A DNA stretch of 64,000 nt from JARKPK01 sp964631235 (GTDB taxonomy: Bacteria; Planctomycetota; Planctomycetia; Pirellulales; Thermoguttaceae): positions 1 through 64,000 of the forward strand of contig CAZVZX010000025.1 in NCBI GenBank assembly GCA_964631235.1, in the 5' to 3' direction. Shown here piece after piece: positions 23,201-32,083 of this stretch. A program made the translations under genes and the position numbers. Each line of letters begins with the position of its first letter. Positions within the stretch are counted from its first letter, which is position 1. The notes beneath the pieces were generated by a model, which saw nothing but the letters and a program-made list of their open reading frames with translations, was not told where the DNA came from and searched no databases.

Positions 23201-23579
23201 CTATCCGCCGGAACATGCGATCGACGGCAATCCGCAAACGCTTTGGCACACTCCCTGGGGCGATGCCGCGCCCGGCTTCCCACACGAATTGATCGTCGAG
23301 CTGGCCCGGCCGGCCCCGTTGCGGGGAATCGTCGTTTCCGCCCGGCAAGACGGCAACCGCAACGGGATGATTCGTCGCTGCGAGGTGTTTGTTTCAGACG
23401 ATGCCGACCATTGGGGCGCCGCGGTCGCACAGGTTGAACTGCGTCGCACCGATGCCGCGCAGCCGATCAACTTCGACGGCCCGCGAAAGGGCCGTTTCGT
23501 GCGGATCGTGGCCCGCGACGGCTTCGACGGGAAGCCGTTCGCCTCGCTGGCCGAGTTGGAGCTGGTTCCTGCCGAGTGA
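20235..23579 (+). CDS. Secreted glycoside hydrolase family 2-type protein with C-terminal F5/8 domain
   Basis: A 1114-aa exported glycosidase. A signal peptide (AGWLCAGIGVLSLAAAINAAE) is followed by a jelly-roll GH2 sugar-binding domain (about 60-230), an Ig-like sandwich, and a TIM barrel (about 360-660). In the barrel, VYGNEP places the likely acid/base at E477, and VSHEIGQW (E563) is a candidate nucleophile. A sandwich region then leads to an F5/8 type C discoidin-like domain (about 978-1110; GYPPEHAIDGNPQTLWHT), which probably binds carbohydrate. Beta-galactosidase, glucuronidase or mannosidase activity cannot be told apart here. GGGAGG precedes the ATG by 8 nt. Confidence 0.85.
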   Translation: MKRACPERMAAGWLCAGIGVLSLAAAINAAESSAPGDRPAAAVPKVQRGPSDAERSLAGRWRFALDRNDAGETERWFAQSLPDVIQLPGMLTAQGYGDVPNFHTQWTGTGWKYPKMYQEYQSPENFKFPFFLQPPRHYVGAAWYQRDIEFPAEWKGKRIELFLERPHWQTTVWLDDRPIGSCNSLSVPHRFELTQAAEPGKHVLTIRIDNRLHVNVGPLSHSVTDHTQGNWNGAVGAIVMRARDRAHIASLRLFPRAEDRSVLVRVETRGTQSGPVRLAVDDPHSGAALAEGVVSLQQGSGETRLALGPSAEQWDEFRPKLYRLTAQLKTIDAPAGAGASGEVATVRFGLRDLGTRDGRITLNGRPIFLRGTLECCIFPLTGHPPTDVESWRRIIRICKAHGLNHIRFHSWCPPQAAFDAADELGFYYHVECSSWANQGAEIGSGGPLDEWIEAETGRIIEAYGNHPSFVMLVYGNEPAGKNHKTWLQQWVARWRQRDPRRLYTTGAGWPVVEGSDFHSSPAPRIQAWGGGLKSPINSRPPTTDFDWSSVIARMPSGPVVSHEIGQWCVYPNFDEIDKYTGYFRAKNFEIFREEARRNGVLPWAKDYLHASGRLQLLAYKHDIEAALRTPRFGGFQLLDLHDFPGQGTALVGVLDAFWDEKGYSTAAEYARFCGPVTPLARIERMVLSNAEKLEARFLLAQFGPDDLRRVEPTWSLARLDGTVVAEGRFASADYPTGQLHELGECSVALREVTEAAQLRLRLSVGAAENHWDLFVFPEQKTVEAPAGVEIISDLDEKAIARIEAGGRAVWFVPPRLVRPDPERGPILAGFSPIFWNTAWTNGQPPHTLGIYCNPKHPALAQFPTESHSNWQWWEIVSRCAPMIVTQHRDLEPIVHLIDDWFTARKLALVFEAKVGRGRILVCSADLESDLDTRPAARQLRRSLLAYAAGERFQPKTALTPAELAAIARPANAADRLGARVLRASSHAPGYPPEHAIDGNPQTLWHTPWGDAAPGFPHELIVELARPAPLRGIVVSARQDGNRNGMIRRCEVFVSDDADHWGAAVAQVELRRTDAAQPINFDGPRKGRFVRIVARDGFDGKPFASLAELELVPAE

Positions 23580-23705
23580 TTTTCCGTTGGGGGCATAGTC
23601 TCAACCCGAAGGAAATGGTCATAATATCGTGTCGAATCCATCGTGACCCGCACCGTCTCGAACCTGCGTTGCCCTGGGCTTGCTTTTCGCCTGAAAGGAT
23701 CCACG

Positions 23706-24971
23706 ATGAACGGACGAGAACGCTTGGCCGCCACGTTGAATCACCAGCAGCCCGATCGGGTGTGCGTAGATTTCGGCTCGACGCCGGTGACCGGCATCCA
23801 TGTATCGGCGGTCGATCGACTGCGGAAGCGGCTCTTGGGCGATCCGCAATGGCGCGTGAAGGTGATCGAGCCTTATCAGTTCCTCGGCGAAATCGACGAT
23901 CAGCTCCGCGAGGCGATGGGCGTGGATGTCATCGGCGCGCTGGCGCGGCGAAGCAAGTTCGCCTCCGACGGCTCGGCATGGAAGCCTTTTACCATGTTCG
24001 ACGGCACCGAAGTGCAGATCCACGCCAACCTGGTGATCCGCGAAGAAGAAGGCACCGGCGATTTGCTCGCCTATCCGCAGGGCGATACCAGCGTGCCGCC
24101 CTCGGGCCGCATGCCGCGCGGCGGGCTGTTTTTCGATGCGATCATTCGCCAAGACCCGATCGACGAAGACCGCCTCGATCCGGCCGACAATTGCGAAGAA
24201 TTCACGCTGCTCGGCGACGACGATCTGGCATACTATCGCGCGGTGAAACAACGATTCACTGAACAATCGCAGTATGGGACGATGCTCATCATCCCCGGCG
24301 CCGCCTTCGGCGACATCGCCCTGGTGCCCGCCGGTTGGCTGAAACACCCCAAGGGCATCCGCGACATTCAGGAATGGTATATCTCGACCGTCACCCGCAA
24401 GCCGTACATTCGCGCCGTGTTCGAGCGGCAATGTGAAATCGCCTTGCAGAACATCAACACCCTGATCGACCTGTTCGGCGACACGGTGCAGGCGGCGTTC
24501 ATTTCGGGCACCGACTTCGGCACGCAGCGCGGCCTGTTCTGTTCGGTGGCCACCTACCGCGAGCTCTACAAACCGTTTCATATCGCGGTGAATAAACTGA
24601 TCCACGAGCGGACCAACTGGAAAACGTTCATCCACACCTGCGGCAGCGTGTGGGATTTGCTGCCGGATTTGGTCGAGGCGGGATTCGACATCCTCAATCC
24701 CGTGCAATGCTCGGCGGCGAAAATGGATCCGGTGGCGCTGAAGCGCGAGTTCGGCAAACAACTCGTTTTTTGGGGCGGCGGAGTCGATACTCAGAAGACG
24801 CTGCCCTTCGGCACGCCGGAAGAGGTGTACAACCAAGTCCGCGAGCGGATCGCCATTTTCAACGACGGCGGCGGCTTCGTATTCAACACGATCCACAATA
24901 TCCAGGGCGATACGCCGGTGGAGAACATTTTGGCGCTGCTTCGGGCCATTGCCGACAGCCACAAGGGGTAG
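23706..24971 (+). CDS. Uroporphyrinogen decarboxylase-family protein, methyltransferase-like
   Basis: A 421-aa URO-D fold protein. It carries HTCG (H310, C312) and NPVQC (C335), an HxC...C zinc site as in MtaA/MtbA/CmuA-type corrinoid methyltransferases, so it is unlikely to be HemE. It opens with MNGRERLAATLNHQQPDRV, common in the methyltransferase-like branch. A GTDFG loop and DILNPVQCSA are visible. No corrinoid protein is encoded nearby. The substrate may be a methylated or O-demethylatable compound. AAAGGA stands about 6 nt before the ATG. The UbiD gene follows 85 nt downstream on the same strand. Confidence 0.82.
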   Translation: MNGRERLAATLNHQQPDRVCVDFGSTPVTGIHVSAVDRLRKRLLGDPQWRVKVIEPYQFLGEIDDQLREAMGVDVIGALARRSKFASDGSAWKPFTMFDGTEVQIHANLVIREEEGTGDLLAYPQGDTSVPPSGRMPRGGLFFDAIIRQDPIDEDRLDPADNCEEFTLLGDDDLAYYRAVKQRFTEQSQYGTMLIIPGAAFGDIALVPAGWLKHPKGIRDIQEWYISTVTRKPYIRAVFERQCEIALQNINTLIDLFGDTVQAAFISGTDFGTQRGLFCSVATYRELYKPFHIAVNKLIHERTNWKTFIHTCGSVWDLLPDLVEAGFDILNPVQCSAAKMDPVALKREFGKQLVFWGGGVDTQKTLPFGTPEEVYNQVRERIAIFNDGGGFVFNTIHNIQGDTPVENILALLRAIADSHKG

Positions 24972-25056
24972 TCGCTGACGCGGCGATCACCGCGCAATCG
25001 AAGGGCGTTCGAAATGCGCTGGTTCGCGCGCCGCGGCGGTCTTTTCGAGCCGATCA

Positions 25057-26925
25057 ATGTCTTATCGCAACTTGCAGCAGTGCGTGGCCGACCTCGAGCG
25101 GCACGGCCAACTGGTTCGTCTTTCAGAGCCGATCAATCCGTATTTAGAGGCGGCGGCCTTGCAGCGGCGGCTCTATCGCCTGGGCGGCCCGGCCGTGCTG
25201 TTGACCAACGTGGTGGGCTGCCGCTTCCCGATGCTGTGCAACCTGTTCGGCACGATTCAGCGCACCCGTTGGCTGTTCCGCGATTCGCTCGATTCGGTGC
25301 GCCGGCTGGTGCGTCTGCAAATTGACCCCTCCGACGCCTTGCGCCGCCCCAAGCTTTATTTTTCCGCCCCGTGGTACGCGCTGGCGTCGCGGCCGAAGTC
25401 GGTGCGCGGCGGACCGGTGCTTTCGCACCAATGCACGCTTGGCGACCTGCCGCAACTGGTTTCGTGGCCCGGAGACGGCGGGGCCTATATCACCCTGCCG
25501 CAGGTCTATAGCGAAGACCCCAACGAGCCCGGCTTCGTCCGTTCGAACCTGGGGATGTATCGCGTGCAGATTTCCGGCGGCCGCTACGAACCGAACCGCG
25601 AGGCCGGAATGCACTACCAACTGCATCGCGGCATCGCCGTGCATCACGCGGCTGCGATCAAACGCGGCCTGCCGCTGCCGGTGAACGTATTCGTCGGCGG
25701 CCCGCCGTCGATGACGCTGGCCGCGGTGATGCCCCTGCCCGAAGGAATGAGCGAGCTGGCCCTGGCCGGGCTGCTCAACCGCCGCCGCGTGCCGATGATC
25801 TGCCGCCCGGGGAAGTTGCCAATCCATGCCGAGGCCGACTTTTGCATCGTCGGACGGCTCGATCCGGCGCGCACCGCGCCGGAAGGCCCGTTCGGCGATC
25901 ACTTGGGCTACTACAGTTTGTCGCACGAGTTTCCCGTGCTCACGGTCGAAGCCGTCTATCACCGCCCCGACGCCATTTGGCCGTTCACCGTCGTCGGCCG
26001 GCCGCCGCAGGAAGACACCGTCTTTGGACAGTTCATCCACGAGCTGGTTGGTCCAATCATCCCCAAAGCGATCCCCGGCGTGAAGGCCGTTCGCGCCGTC
26101 GACGCCGCCGGCATCCATCCGCTGCTGTTGGCCATCGGCAGCGAGCGCTATGTGCCCTACGACCCGCTCCGCCGCCCTCGCGAACTGCTGACCCTGGCCA
26201 ACGCGCTGCTGGGGCACGGGCAACTGAGTTTGGCCAAGTATCTGCTGATCATTGCCGGCGAAGATGTGCCCGAGTTGGACGTCAATCATGTGAAGGCGTT
26301 CTTTATTAAACTCTTGGAACGCATCGACTGGCGCCGCGATGTCCACTTTCAAACCTGCACCACGATCGACACGCTCGATTACAGCGGCGCCGCGTTGAAC
26401 GAAGGCTCGAAGGTGGTGATGGCCGCGGCCGGGCCAGCCGTCCGCCAATTGGCCGCCGAGCTTCCCGCCGAAAGCGGCCTGCCCGAGTTGCCCGGCTTCG
26501 GCCCGGCGCGGGTGGCGCTGCCCGGGGTGCTGGTCGTGCAGGGGCCGGCGTATCAGCCCGAGGAGGATGGGCGCGATTGGGCCGTCGAACGCTGGGCCGC
26601 CGCCGGCGATCCGAGCCGGCCGTTCAACCGTTTCCCGTTGATCGTTGTGGCCGACAACGCGGAATTCACTGCACGAACCATCGACAACTTCCTGTGGATC
26701 ACCTTCACTCGCAGCGACCCGGCCCGCGACATCTACGGCATCGGGGCCTTCCACACCGACAAACATTGGGGTTGTCGCGGGGCGCTGGTAATCGATGCGC
26801 GCAAGAAACCGTATCACGCGCCCGAGTTGGTGGAAGATCCCGCCGTCGAACGGCGGATCGATGCCCTATTTGCCCGCAACGGCCCGCTGGGGCATCTCGA
26901 ACAATCGGCCCGATCAAGTCATTAG
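25057..26925 (+). CDS. UbiD-family decarboxylase
   Basis: A 622-aa prenylated-FMN-dependent decarboxylase. Core landmarks are GMYRVQISGGRYEPNREAG, PVNVFVGGPPS, PEGPFGDHLGYYS, and FTVVGRPPQEDTVFGQFIHEL. They give the R...E...E set expected at the active site. It is longer than E. coli UbiD (497 aa) and in the range of menaquinone-pathway UbiD relatives. Planctomycetes use menaquinone, so a quinone role is plausible, but the upstream URO-D-like gene leaves an aromatic-acid role open. No ubiX-like flavin prenyltransferase gene is in the window. The start has no clear ribosome site. Confidence 0.88.
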   Translation: MSYRNLQQCVADLERHGQLVRLSEPINPYLEAAALQRRLYRLGGPAVLLTNVVGCRFPMLCNLFGTIQRTRWLFRDSLDSVRRLVRLQIDPSDALRRPKLYFSAPWYALASRPKSVRGGPVLSHQCTLGDLPQLVSWPGDGGAYITLPQVYSEDPNEPGFVRSNLGMYRVQISGGRYEPNREAGMHYQLHRGIAVHHAAAIKRGLPLPVNVFVGGPPSMTLAAVMPLPEGMSELALAGLLNRRRVPMICRPGKLPIHAEADFCIVGRLDPARTAPEGPFGDHLGYYSLSHEFPVLTVEAVYHRPDAIWPFTVVGRPPQEDTVFGQFIHELVGPIIPKAIPGVKAVRAVDAAGIHPLLLAIGSERYVPYDPLRRPRELLTLANALLGHGQLSLAKYLLIIAGEDVPELDVNHVKAFFIKLLERIDWRRDVHFQTCTTIDTLDYSGAALNEGSKVVMAAAGPAVRQLAAELPAESGLPELPGFGPARVALPGVLVVQGPAYQPEEDGRDWAVERWAAAGDPSRPFNRFPLIVVADNAEFTARTIDNFLWITFTRSDPARDIYGIGAFHTDKHWGCRGALVIDARKKPYHAPELVEDPAVERRIDALFARNGPLGHLEQSARSSH

Positions 26926-27237
26926 CCGCCTTCCGCCGACTGCGGAAAGAATGCGTCCATCCAGCGCAACGACGCATCGGTCCGTCGCCGAACGATGCGC
27001 TAATACATTGACAACAAATCGGGCCGGGGATTCCGCGCGGTGTCGTTCGGCCGGACGTTTACACTTTCGCCATGCTCAGGCTAAGATGAAGGCGCATCCA
27101 GCGCCGGCCTTCGCAACGGGGGCCGCCGGACCGAGACGGGGCCGTTGAACGGGCCGTTGTGTATCTCGCCACGCACATTGAACCACCGGACTGAACCGGT
27201 GAAGGCCGGCGCAAACGGCCGAAAGAGGGCATGTTTC
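26926..27237. other. Intergenic with promoter
   Basis: No gene. It contains an isolated TTGACA at 27008 without a matching -10, and the better promoter pair at 27058-27087. Confidence 0.4.
27058..27087 (+). promoter_or_regulatory. Sigma-70-like promoter for the trypsin-like gene
   Basis: TTTACA, an 18-nt spacer, then TAAGAT. The leader would be about 144 nt. Confidence 0.4.
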
Positions 27238-29253
27238 ATGGGCGCGAACAGGCAATGTCCCCGATGCGGGCGAACGATAGCTGCCGCTGACGACTCTCCT
27301 GCGGCATTCTGCCCGCACTGCGCACGTGCCAATCAAGGCGGAGATGCTAAGGCAGTGGCAAAGCCGGTGCCCGATCGTGCTCCTGCCAGGGCCGCTGTTT
27401 CGCTTCCTTCATCGGGTTCAGTTCCTTCATCGGGCTCCGCTGCGCCGGCGGCCGCAAAAGCGGCAGCACCCAAGGCTGCACCGCCGCGGCCGCGTCCTGC
27501 CGCGGCAGCAAGTCCGTCGACACCGAGTCCGCCGACGCCGGATTCGCCCGCATCAAGTTCCTCGGCGATCGGCCCATCGGTTCCCAGTATGCCGACGCTC
27601 GGTTCTCGCTTGCCGAATGCGGCGGGCACCGACGAGCCGGCACCCCAGCCGCCCGCCATTTCACCGCCGGGGCCGCTGATCACGGTTCATCCTTCGCCGC
27701 GGTCGGCGGCAGCCCGAAAACGTTCGGCCGGCGGCGCGCTGCAAATGACCACTCGTTTGGCCGGGCTGCCCCTTTGGCAGTGGTTGGCCGGCGTGTTCTT
27801 GCTGGGCTGTGGGCTGAGTGCGTTGGTCGTCTATCTCATTTGGGCCCGCGAGCCGCAGCGATTGATCGTCGGCGTCGATCAGCGGGAAGCCGCGGGAGAC
27901 CAAAAGGATGCGGCCGGGGGCAAGCGACCGGCGGCCGGCAAGCTATCAGGTTCCGGCCGGCCCGTCGGTTCGCAACAACCAAAGGAGCAACCAGCAGCGA
28001 TTGCGTCGGACGGGTTCCCGCGAGCGACCGCGGCGCGGAACATCAACGAGGTGATGCGGGCGATCGTGAAGATCGAAATTCCCGCCGCCGGCGAACACGA
28101 AGGCGGCAAAGGGACGGGCTTCTTCATCAACGACAAGGCTTGGATCGCCACCTGCTGGCATGTGGTGGACGATGCCACGTCGGCCACCCAGGCCCGACTG
28201 GCCGACGGTTCGGTGCTGCCGCTGTCGGGCATCATCGCCAAAGCGCCCGAGTACGATCTGGCGATTCTCAAACCCGCTCAATGGCCGGCGCAATTGACCT
28301 ACCTCGACATCGGCTACGATGAAGAACCACCGCTGGGCGGCGAGGTATTCGCCTTCGGCCATCCGCTGAATGAAGATTTTGTTGTTCGCAAAGGCTCGAT
28401 TAGTTCGCTGCTGACCACCAATCAACTGCTCGACGAGGCGCGGAAGAACCATGCGCTGGGGGCGAAAAGCGAATTCGCCCGCAGCATGCAGTGGATTCGG
28501 CACGATACGGCGATTTTGCCGGGCAACAGCGGCGGCCCGCTGTTCTTCAATGACGGCCGCGTATTGGGCGTCAATTCGTTCATCAATGTTCTTACGCGCA
28601 GCGGCTATGCCTCGCACGTGCGGCATCTCCGCGAACTGGCCGCTCGAGCAAGCGATCGGGCGGAACCGTTCGGGTCGGGCGAGTCGAGCCGCGTCTTCGA
28701 TACCGAACCCCCGTTCTCCCCGGGCGAAATCGAGATCTCGCAAAAACGGCTGGAGGAACTGGCCGAATCGGTCGTCGCCGGTCGCGCCGATCCCGCCTCG
28801 GCCGAAGAATATGCCCCCTGGTCGGACCTGGCCCGTCAAATGACCTTCGCACACTATAGTCGCCTCGATTCCGTGCCCGAACCGGCCGACGTTGTTGCCG
28901 CGCGGGCGAAGGCGGCCACTCGGGCCTTCGATCGCCTCGTCCGCCGCGAGTATCGCCCCGCCCAGGTGAAGGCGTTGGGCCAGCGGGCGGCCGACAGCCT
29001 ATCCTCGCCGAAATCGGGCGTGGTCTTTTTCGGCATCATCGTTGCCGATGTGCCGGGCCTGATGATCTTTCAGATCGAGGGAACCGATCGCATCGTCGGG
29101 GTTCCCAACGAGGGTTCGGCCGGCGAGGAGTCTGCCGGGGGCCGCCGACTGGTTGTCGGGGTAGTCGCCCCGCGCAGCCTGACCGTGCAAGGTCCGAAGG
29201 GCATGATACAGATTCCCATGGTGCTTTCGCACCACTTCGGGCCGCTGCCGTAA
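27238..29253 (+). CDS. Membrane-anchored trypsin-like serine protease with zinc ribbon
   Basis: A 671-aa protein. The N-terminus is a cytoplasmic zinc ribbon (C7-PR-C10 and C25-PH-C28). A low-complexity Pro/Ala/Ser linker of about 120 aa follows, then one transmembrane helix at about 176-200 (LAGVFLLGCGLSALVVYLIW). The outer part is a DegP/HtrA-like S1C protease with the full triad: H308 (CWHVVDD), D340 (EYDLAIL) and S431 (GNSGGPLF). No PDZ domain is obvious. The C-terminal 200 aa have no recognised family. Zinc ribbon plus outer protease suggests a cross-membrane stress or quality-control sensor; that is inference. GAGGG lies 10 nt upstream of the ATG. Confidence 0.83.
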   Translation: MGANRQCPRCGRTIAAADDSPAAFCPHCARANQGGDAKAVAKPVPDRAPARAAVSLPSSGSVPSSGSAAPAAAKAAAPKAAPPRPRPAAAASPSTPSPPTPDSPASSSSAIGPSVPSMPTLGSRLPNAAGTDEPAPQPPAISPPGPLITVHPSPRSAAARKRSAGGALQMTTRLAGLPLWQWLAGVFLLGCGLSALVVYLIWAREPQRLIVGVDQREAAGDQKDAAGGKRPAAGKLSGSGRPVGSQQPKEQPAAIASDGFPRATAARNINEVMRAIVKIEIPAAGEHEGGKGTGFFINDKAWIATCWHVVDDATSATQARLADGSVLPLSGIIAKAPEYDLAILKPAQWPAQLTYLDIGYDEEPPLGGEVFAFGHPLNEDFVVRKGSISSLLTTNQLLDEARKNHALGAKSEFARSMQWIRHDTAILPGNSGGPLFFNDGRVLGVNSFINVLTRSGYASHVRHLRELAARASDRAEPFGSGESSRVFDTEPPFSPGEIEISQKRLEELAESVVAGRADPASAEEYAPWSDLARQMTFAHYSRLDSVPEPADVVAARAKAATRAFDRLVRREYRPAQVKALGQRAADSLSSPKSGVVFFGIIVADVPGLMIFQIEGTDRIVGVPNEGSAGEESAGGRRLVVGVVAPRSLTVQGPKGMIQIPMVLSHHFGPLP

Positions 29254-29291
29254 CGGAATTGATCGATCGCCGGGGCGCGGGCGAAATGGTT

Positions 29292-29390
29292 CCACACAAT
29301 TACGGAAGCGGCCGGCAGCGCGGCGAAGCGGCCGATCGCGTAGAGATGCGTTTTGGGCCGCTTTGTGTTTTCCGCGGTTTTATTTAGAGA
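29292..29390 (+). repeat. Dispersed intergenic repeat, copy B
   Basis: Starts CCACACAATTACGGAAGCGG and ends CGCGGTTTTATTTAGAGA. It follows the protease gene and ends 19 nt before the prepilin-peptidase-like gene. Confidence 0.85.
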
Positions 29391-29409
29391 GAGACTCGCG
29401 GTTGTCGTT

Positions 29410-30420
29410 ATGGCTGTTCTCGCTGCCGTCTTTTGGTTCGCGTTGGGAGCGATCGTCGGCAGTTTCTTGAATGTCGTCGTCTATCGGTTGCCCGCCGGGC
29501 TGAGCATCGTGTCGCCCGGCTCGCATTGCCCGGCGTGCCGCCGCCCGATCCGCTGGTTCGACAACGTACCGATCTTCGCTTGGCTTTGGCTCGGCGGACG
29601 ATGCCGCGATTGCCGCGAGCCGATCGCGTTGCGCTATCCGTTCGTCGAGTTCCTTACCGCTATCTTGTTCCTGAGCATCGGTTGGCCGCACACGGCCGCT
29701 TCTCTTTCGCGCGACGAGGGCATTGATCGGCGGCCCGTTTCGGCCGCGACGACGGCCCCGGTGGAATCGGCGGAACCGTCACCCCCCGGTGCGCCGATCG
29801 CCGGCGAAGACGAGATCGCAAATAACGACCTTCGCGGCGCGGCAGTAGTGGCGATCGTTCACTTGCTCTTGCTTTCGACGCTTCTGGCCGCTGCGCTGAT
29901 CGCCTACGATGGCGGCCCGACGCCCCGCCGTCTGTTCCTTCCGGCCTGGATCATCGTCCCGTTGGCCTATGCGCCCGAATGGGGCCACTCCGCCGCGGTT
30001 TATGCCGGGCTCGGGCCGTGGCGGGCCTGGCAGCCGATGCTCGGCGCGGTGGCGGGCGTGCTGCTTGGCTGGGCGATCGAAATCACCATGCGACTCAGTC
30101 TGGCGGCGACAGAGGAAGCCCCGTCCCAATCGTCGCCGACGGTTGCGGCGGATCACGCGGCAGGGTCTTGGATCGCAAAATTGCTCTCGGTTGTTCTCGT
30201 GTGGAGGTCGTCGCGTCGAACGTTGCCCGCGTGGTCGTTGGGCTGCCTGGGAATCGTACTGGGTTGGGCCATGAGCTTGGCCGCTGGCGGTGCTGCGCTC
30301 GCGGTGGCGGTGGTCGCTGCGGCCATTGGGCGGGCCGGCCGCGGCACGCTGCCCGTCGCGTGGGCATGCGGGCTGTTCCTTTTCGCCTGGGCCTGGCTGC
30401 TGGCAGCCGCGTGGCGCTAA
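29410..30420 (+). CDS. Prepilin peptidase-like membrane protein, A24 motif not recognisable
   Basis: A 336-aa multi-spanning protein of the PilD/GspO type. The N-terminal domain is intact: GSFLNVVVYRLP, then a four-Cys zinc site, C40-PA-C43 and C65-RD-C68, as in the bifunctional peptidase/methylase family, followed by ALRYPFVEF. In the A24 half one candidate Asp is seen (YDGG, D167). I cannot find the second GxGD motif; the rest is Ala/Leu-rich membrane sequence with an unusual Glu/Ser-rich insertion (EEAPSQSSPTVAADH). It may be non-catalytic, divergent or frame-disturbed. Its likely substrates are DUF1559-type and Flp pilins encoded elsewhere in the window. Confidence 0.78.
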   Translation: MAVLAAVFWFALGAIVGSFLNVVVYRLPAGLSIVSPGSHCPACRRPIRWFDNVPIFAWLWLGGRCRDCREPIALRYPFVEFLTAILFLSIGWPHTAASLSRDEGIDRRPVSAATTAPVESAEPSPPGAPIAGEDEIANNDLRGAAVVAIVHLLLLSTLLAAALIAYDGGPTPRRLFLPAWIIVPLAYAPEWGHSAAVYAGLGPWRAWQPMLGAVAGVLLGWAIEITMRLSLAATEEAPSQSSPTVAADHAAGSWIAKLLSVVLVWRSSRRTLPAWSLGCLGIVLGWAMSLAAGGAALAVAVVAAAIGRAGRGTLPVAWACGLFLFAWAWLLAAAWR

Positions 30421-30666
30421 CCGGCCGCTCACTCTCTCTGCCTGCTTCGGTGGGTATCACCAACAGCAGACTCCTTGTTCTCCCGGCAAGGAATGGCCGC
30501 GACTAACGAAAGAGGGTTCTCGGCTGGATGCGGCGGCACTGGTTGGTTGGCGCCCGTGCCGCTGTACGCCGGGCGGCGAAACCCGTAATCTATAGTCTTT
30601 CTAGTTCAAGGCAACGGATCGCCCCCTGGCGTTCCTGTTTTCGCGTTGGTGATTCGAGGAGCGGTC

Positions 30667-31512
30667 ATGGAACACAACGAAGAGCATCAACGACGGCACA
30701 ATCGCGAGCGGATCATTCATTCGCTGAGCTATAAGCTGGCGTATCAAGATGTCGACTTTTTGATGCGGCCGGAGCTTCGTCCGCAGCGGATGGAGCTGGA
30801 ATTACTCAAGCCGGAGATCTACTTCACCGAGCAAGGGATCGAATCGACGATCGTGGTGTTCGGCAGCACGCGAATTATCGAGCCGGCCGAGGCGGCCAAG
30901 AAGCTCGAACGGGCGAAGGCACGCCTGGCCGACACCCCCGACGACCGCCGCCGGCAACGCGCCCTCGACAAAGCGGTTCGTTTGGCCGCCAAAAGCAAGT
31001 ATTACGACATGGCGCGGCAGTTCGCTCAAATCGTCTCCGCTGCTCAAACCGAGAAGAAACGCCAGTACGTGATTGTTACCGGCGGCGGGCCGGGCATCAT
31101 GGAGGCCGCCAATCGCGGCGCCTTCGACATCGGGGCCAAATCGGTCGGATTGAACATCCACCTGCCCCAAGAGCAGCAACCGAACCCCTACATCACGCCC
31201 GAACTCTGTTTCCAGTTCCGCTACTTCGCCATGCGGAAGATGCACTTTCTGCTGCGGGCCAAGGCGTTGGTGGTCTTTCCCGGCGGGTACGGCACCTTCG
31301 ACGAACTATTCGAAGTGCTTACGTTGCGGCAAACCAAACGCATGCAGAAAATCCCCGTGGTGCTTTTCGGCCGCGAGTTCTGGCAACAGGCCGTCAACTT
31401 CGATTTCCTGGCAGACGAAGGCGTGATCGACGACGAAGACCTTGATCTGTTCCGCTATGCCGAATCCGCTGAAGAGGCCTGGGAGATGATCCGCCAGTTC
31501 CATGGCGAATGA
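30667..31512 (+). CDS. LOG-family (TIGR00730-like) nucleotide phosphoribohydrolase homologue
   Basis: A 281-aa Rossmann-fold protein of the lysine-decarboxylase-like/LOG group. It has VIVTGGGPGIMEAANRGA and the signature PGGYGTFDELFE, in which Arg/Glu residues cleave nucleoside 5'-monophosphates in LOG-type enzymes. An N-terminal extension of about 95 aa (charged, helical) precedes the core; typical LOG proteins are about 190-220 aa. The exact role in bacteria is unclear; cytokinin-like base release or purine metabolism is suggested. GAGGAG precedes the ATG by 5 nt. The gene stands alone. Confidence 0.85.
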   Translation: MEHNEEHQRRHNRERIIHSLSYKLAYQDVDFLMRPELRPQRMELELLKPEIYFTEQGIESTIVVFGSTRIIEPAEAAKKLERAKARLADTPDDRRRQRALDKAVRLAAKSKYYDMARQFAQIVSAAQTEKKRQYVIVTGGGPGIMEAANRGAFDIGAKSVGLNIHLPQEQQPNPYITPELCFQFRYFAMRKMHFLLRAKALVVFPGGYGTFDELFEVLTLRQTKRMQKIPVVLFGREFWQQAVNFDFLADEGVIDDEDLDLFRYAESAEEAWEMIRQFHGE

Positions 31513-32083
31513 ATCGCCGCGGGAAGAACCGCGCTTTGGACCGATGTGGGCCGAAATCAGCTCCCCCGGCGTCGAGGCCGCCGATTCTCTTCTGTGTGGA
31601 ACTATTTGACACCGCTGCGCCCGCGATCCGCCGATTCGCCCCGACGCCGAATGCGGCAACGTGCGCTTTCCTTCATTCGCACCGACAGTCCTCACGAGGG
31701 CTCCGCTCTGCGGAGGTTCTGCACGGTCGATCGACAGACTCTGGATATTGACGGGTGGCCCATTTGCCCAAACATCCAAGCGCGCCCATTTTGTGATACT
31801 CCCGACGAAAAATCGACGTTGATTGAAAAACTCGCCTTGCGTACCCCACCCAAATACGCTATCTACCCGCACTGTATCTCCCCCTATTGCGCGACAGAAC
31901 CGACTGGCTGCGGACGTGCTCGTGTTATGCGGCTGAGGCGTTGCTAAAACCGCCAGTCGGCGGCAGATGCATGCGAAGCGAGCTGCGACGACACGGATCG
32001 GAATGCAGGGCGCGGACGCTCCGCCGCAGGCAGGCGGCGTAGCAAGACACGATCATTCGGCGATCATCAACCGGGAATCACTG
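31513..32083. other. Intergenic, one small hairpin
   Basis: About 570 nt with no supported gene. A tight hairpin CTCCGC-TCT-GCGGAG is at 31701-31715. Base composition is less GC-rich toward 31740-31900. I cannot identify anything else. Confidence 0.4.

Noticed and set aside
23706..24971. hemE (true uroporphyrinogen decarboxylase)
   Set aside because: The zinc-type HxC...C site and the N-terminus fit the methyltransferase-like branch instead.
27008..27036. TTGACA as the -35 of a promoter
   Set aside because: No -10-like sequence stands 16-19 nt downstream; the pair at 27058-27087 is better.
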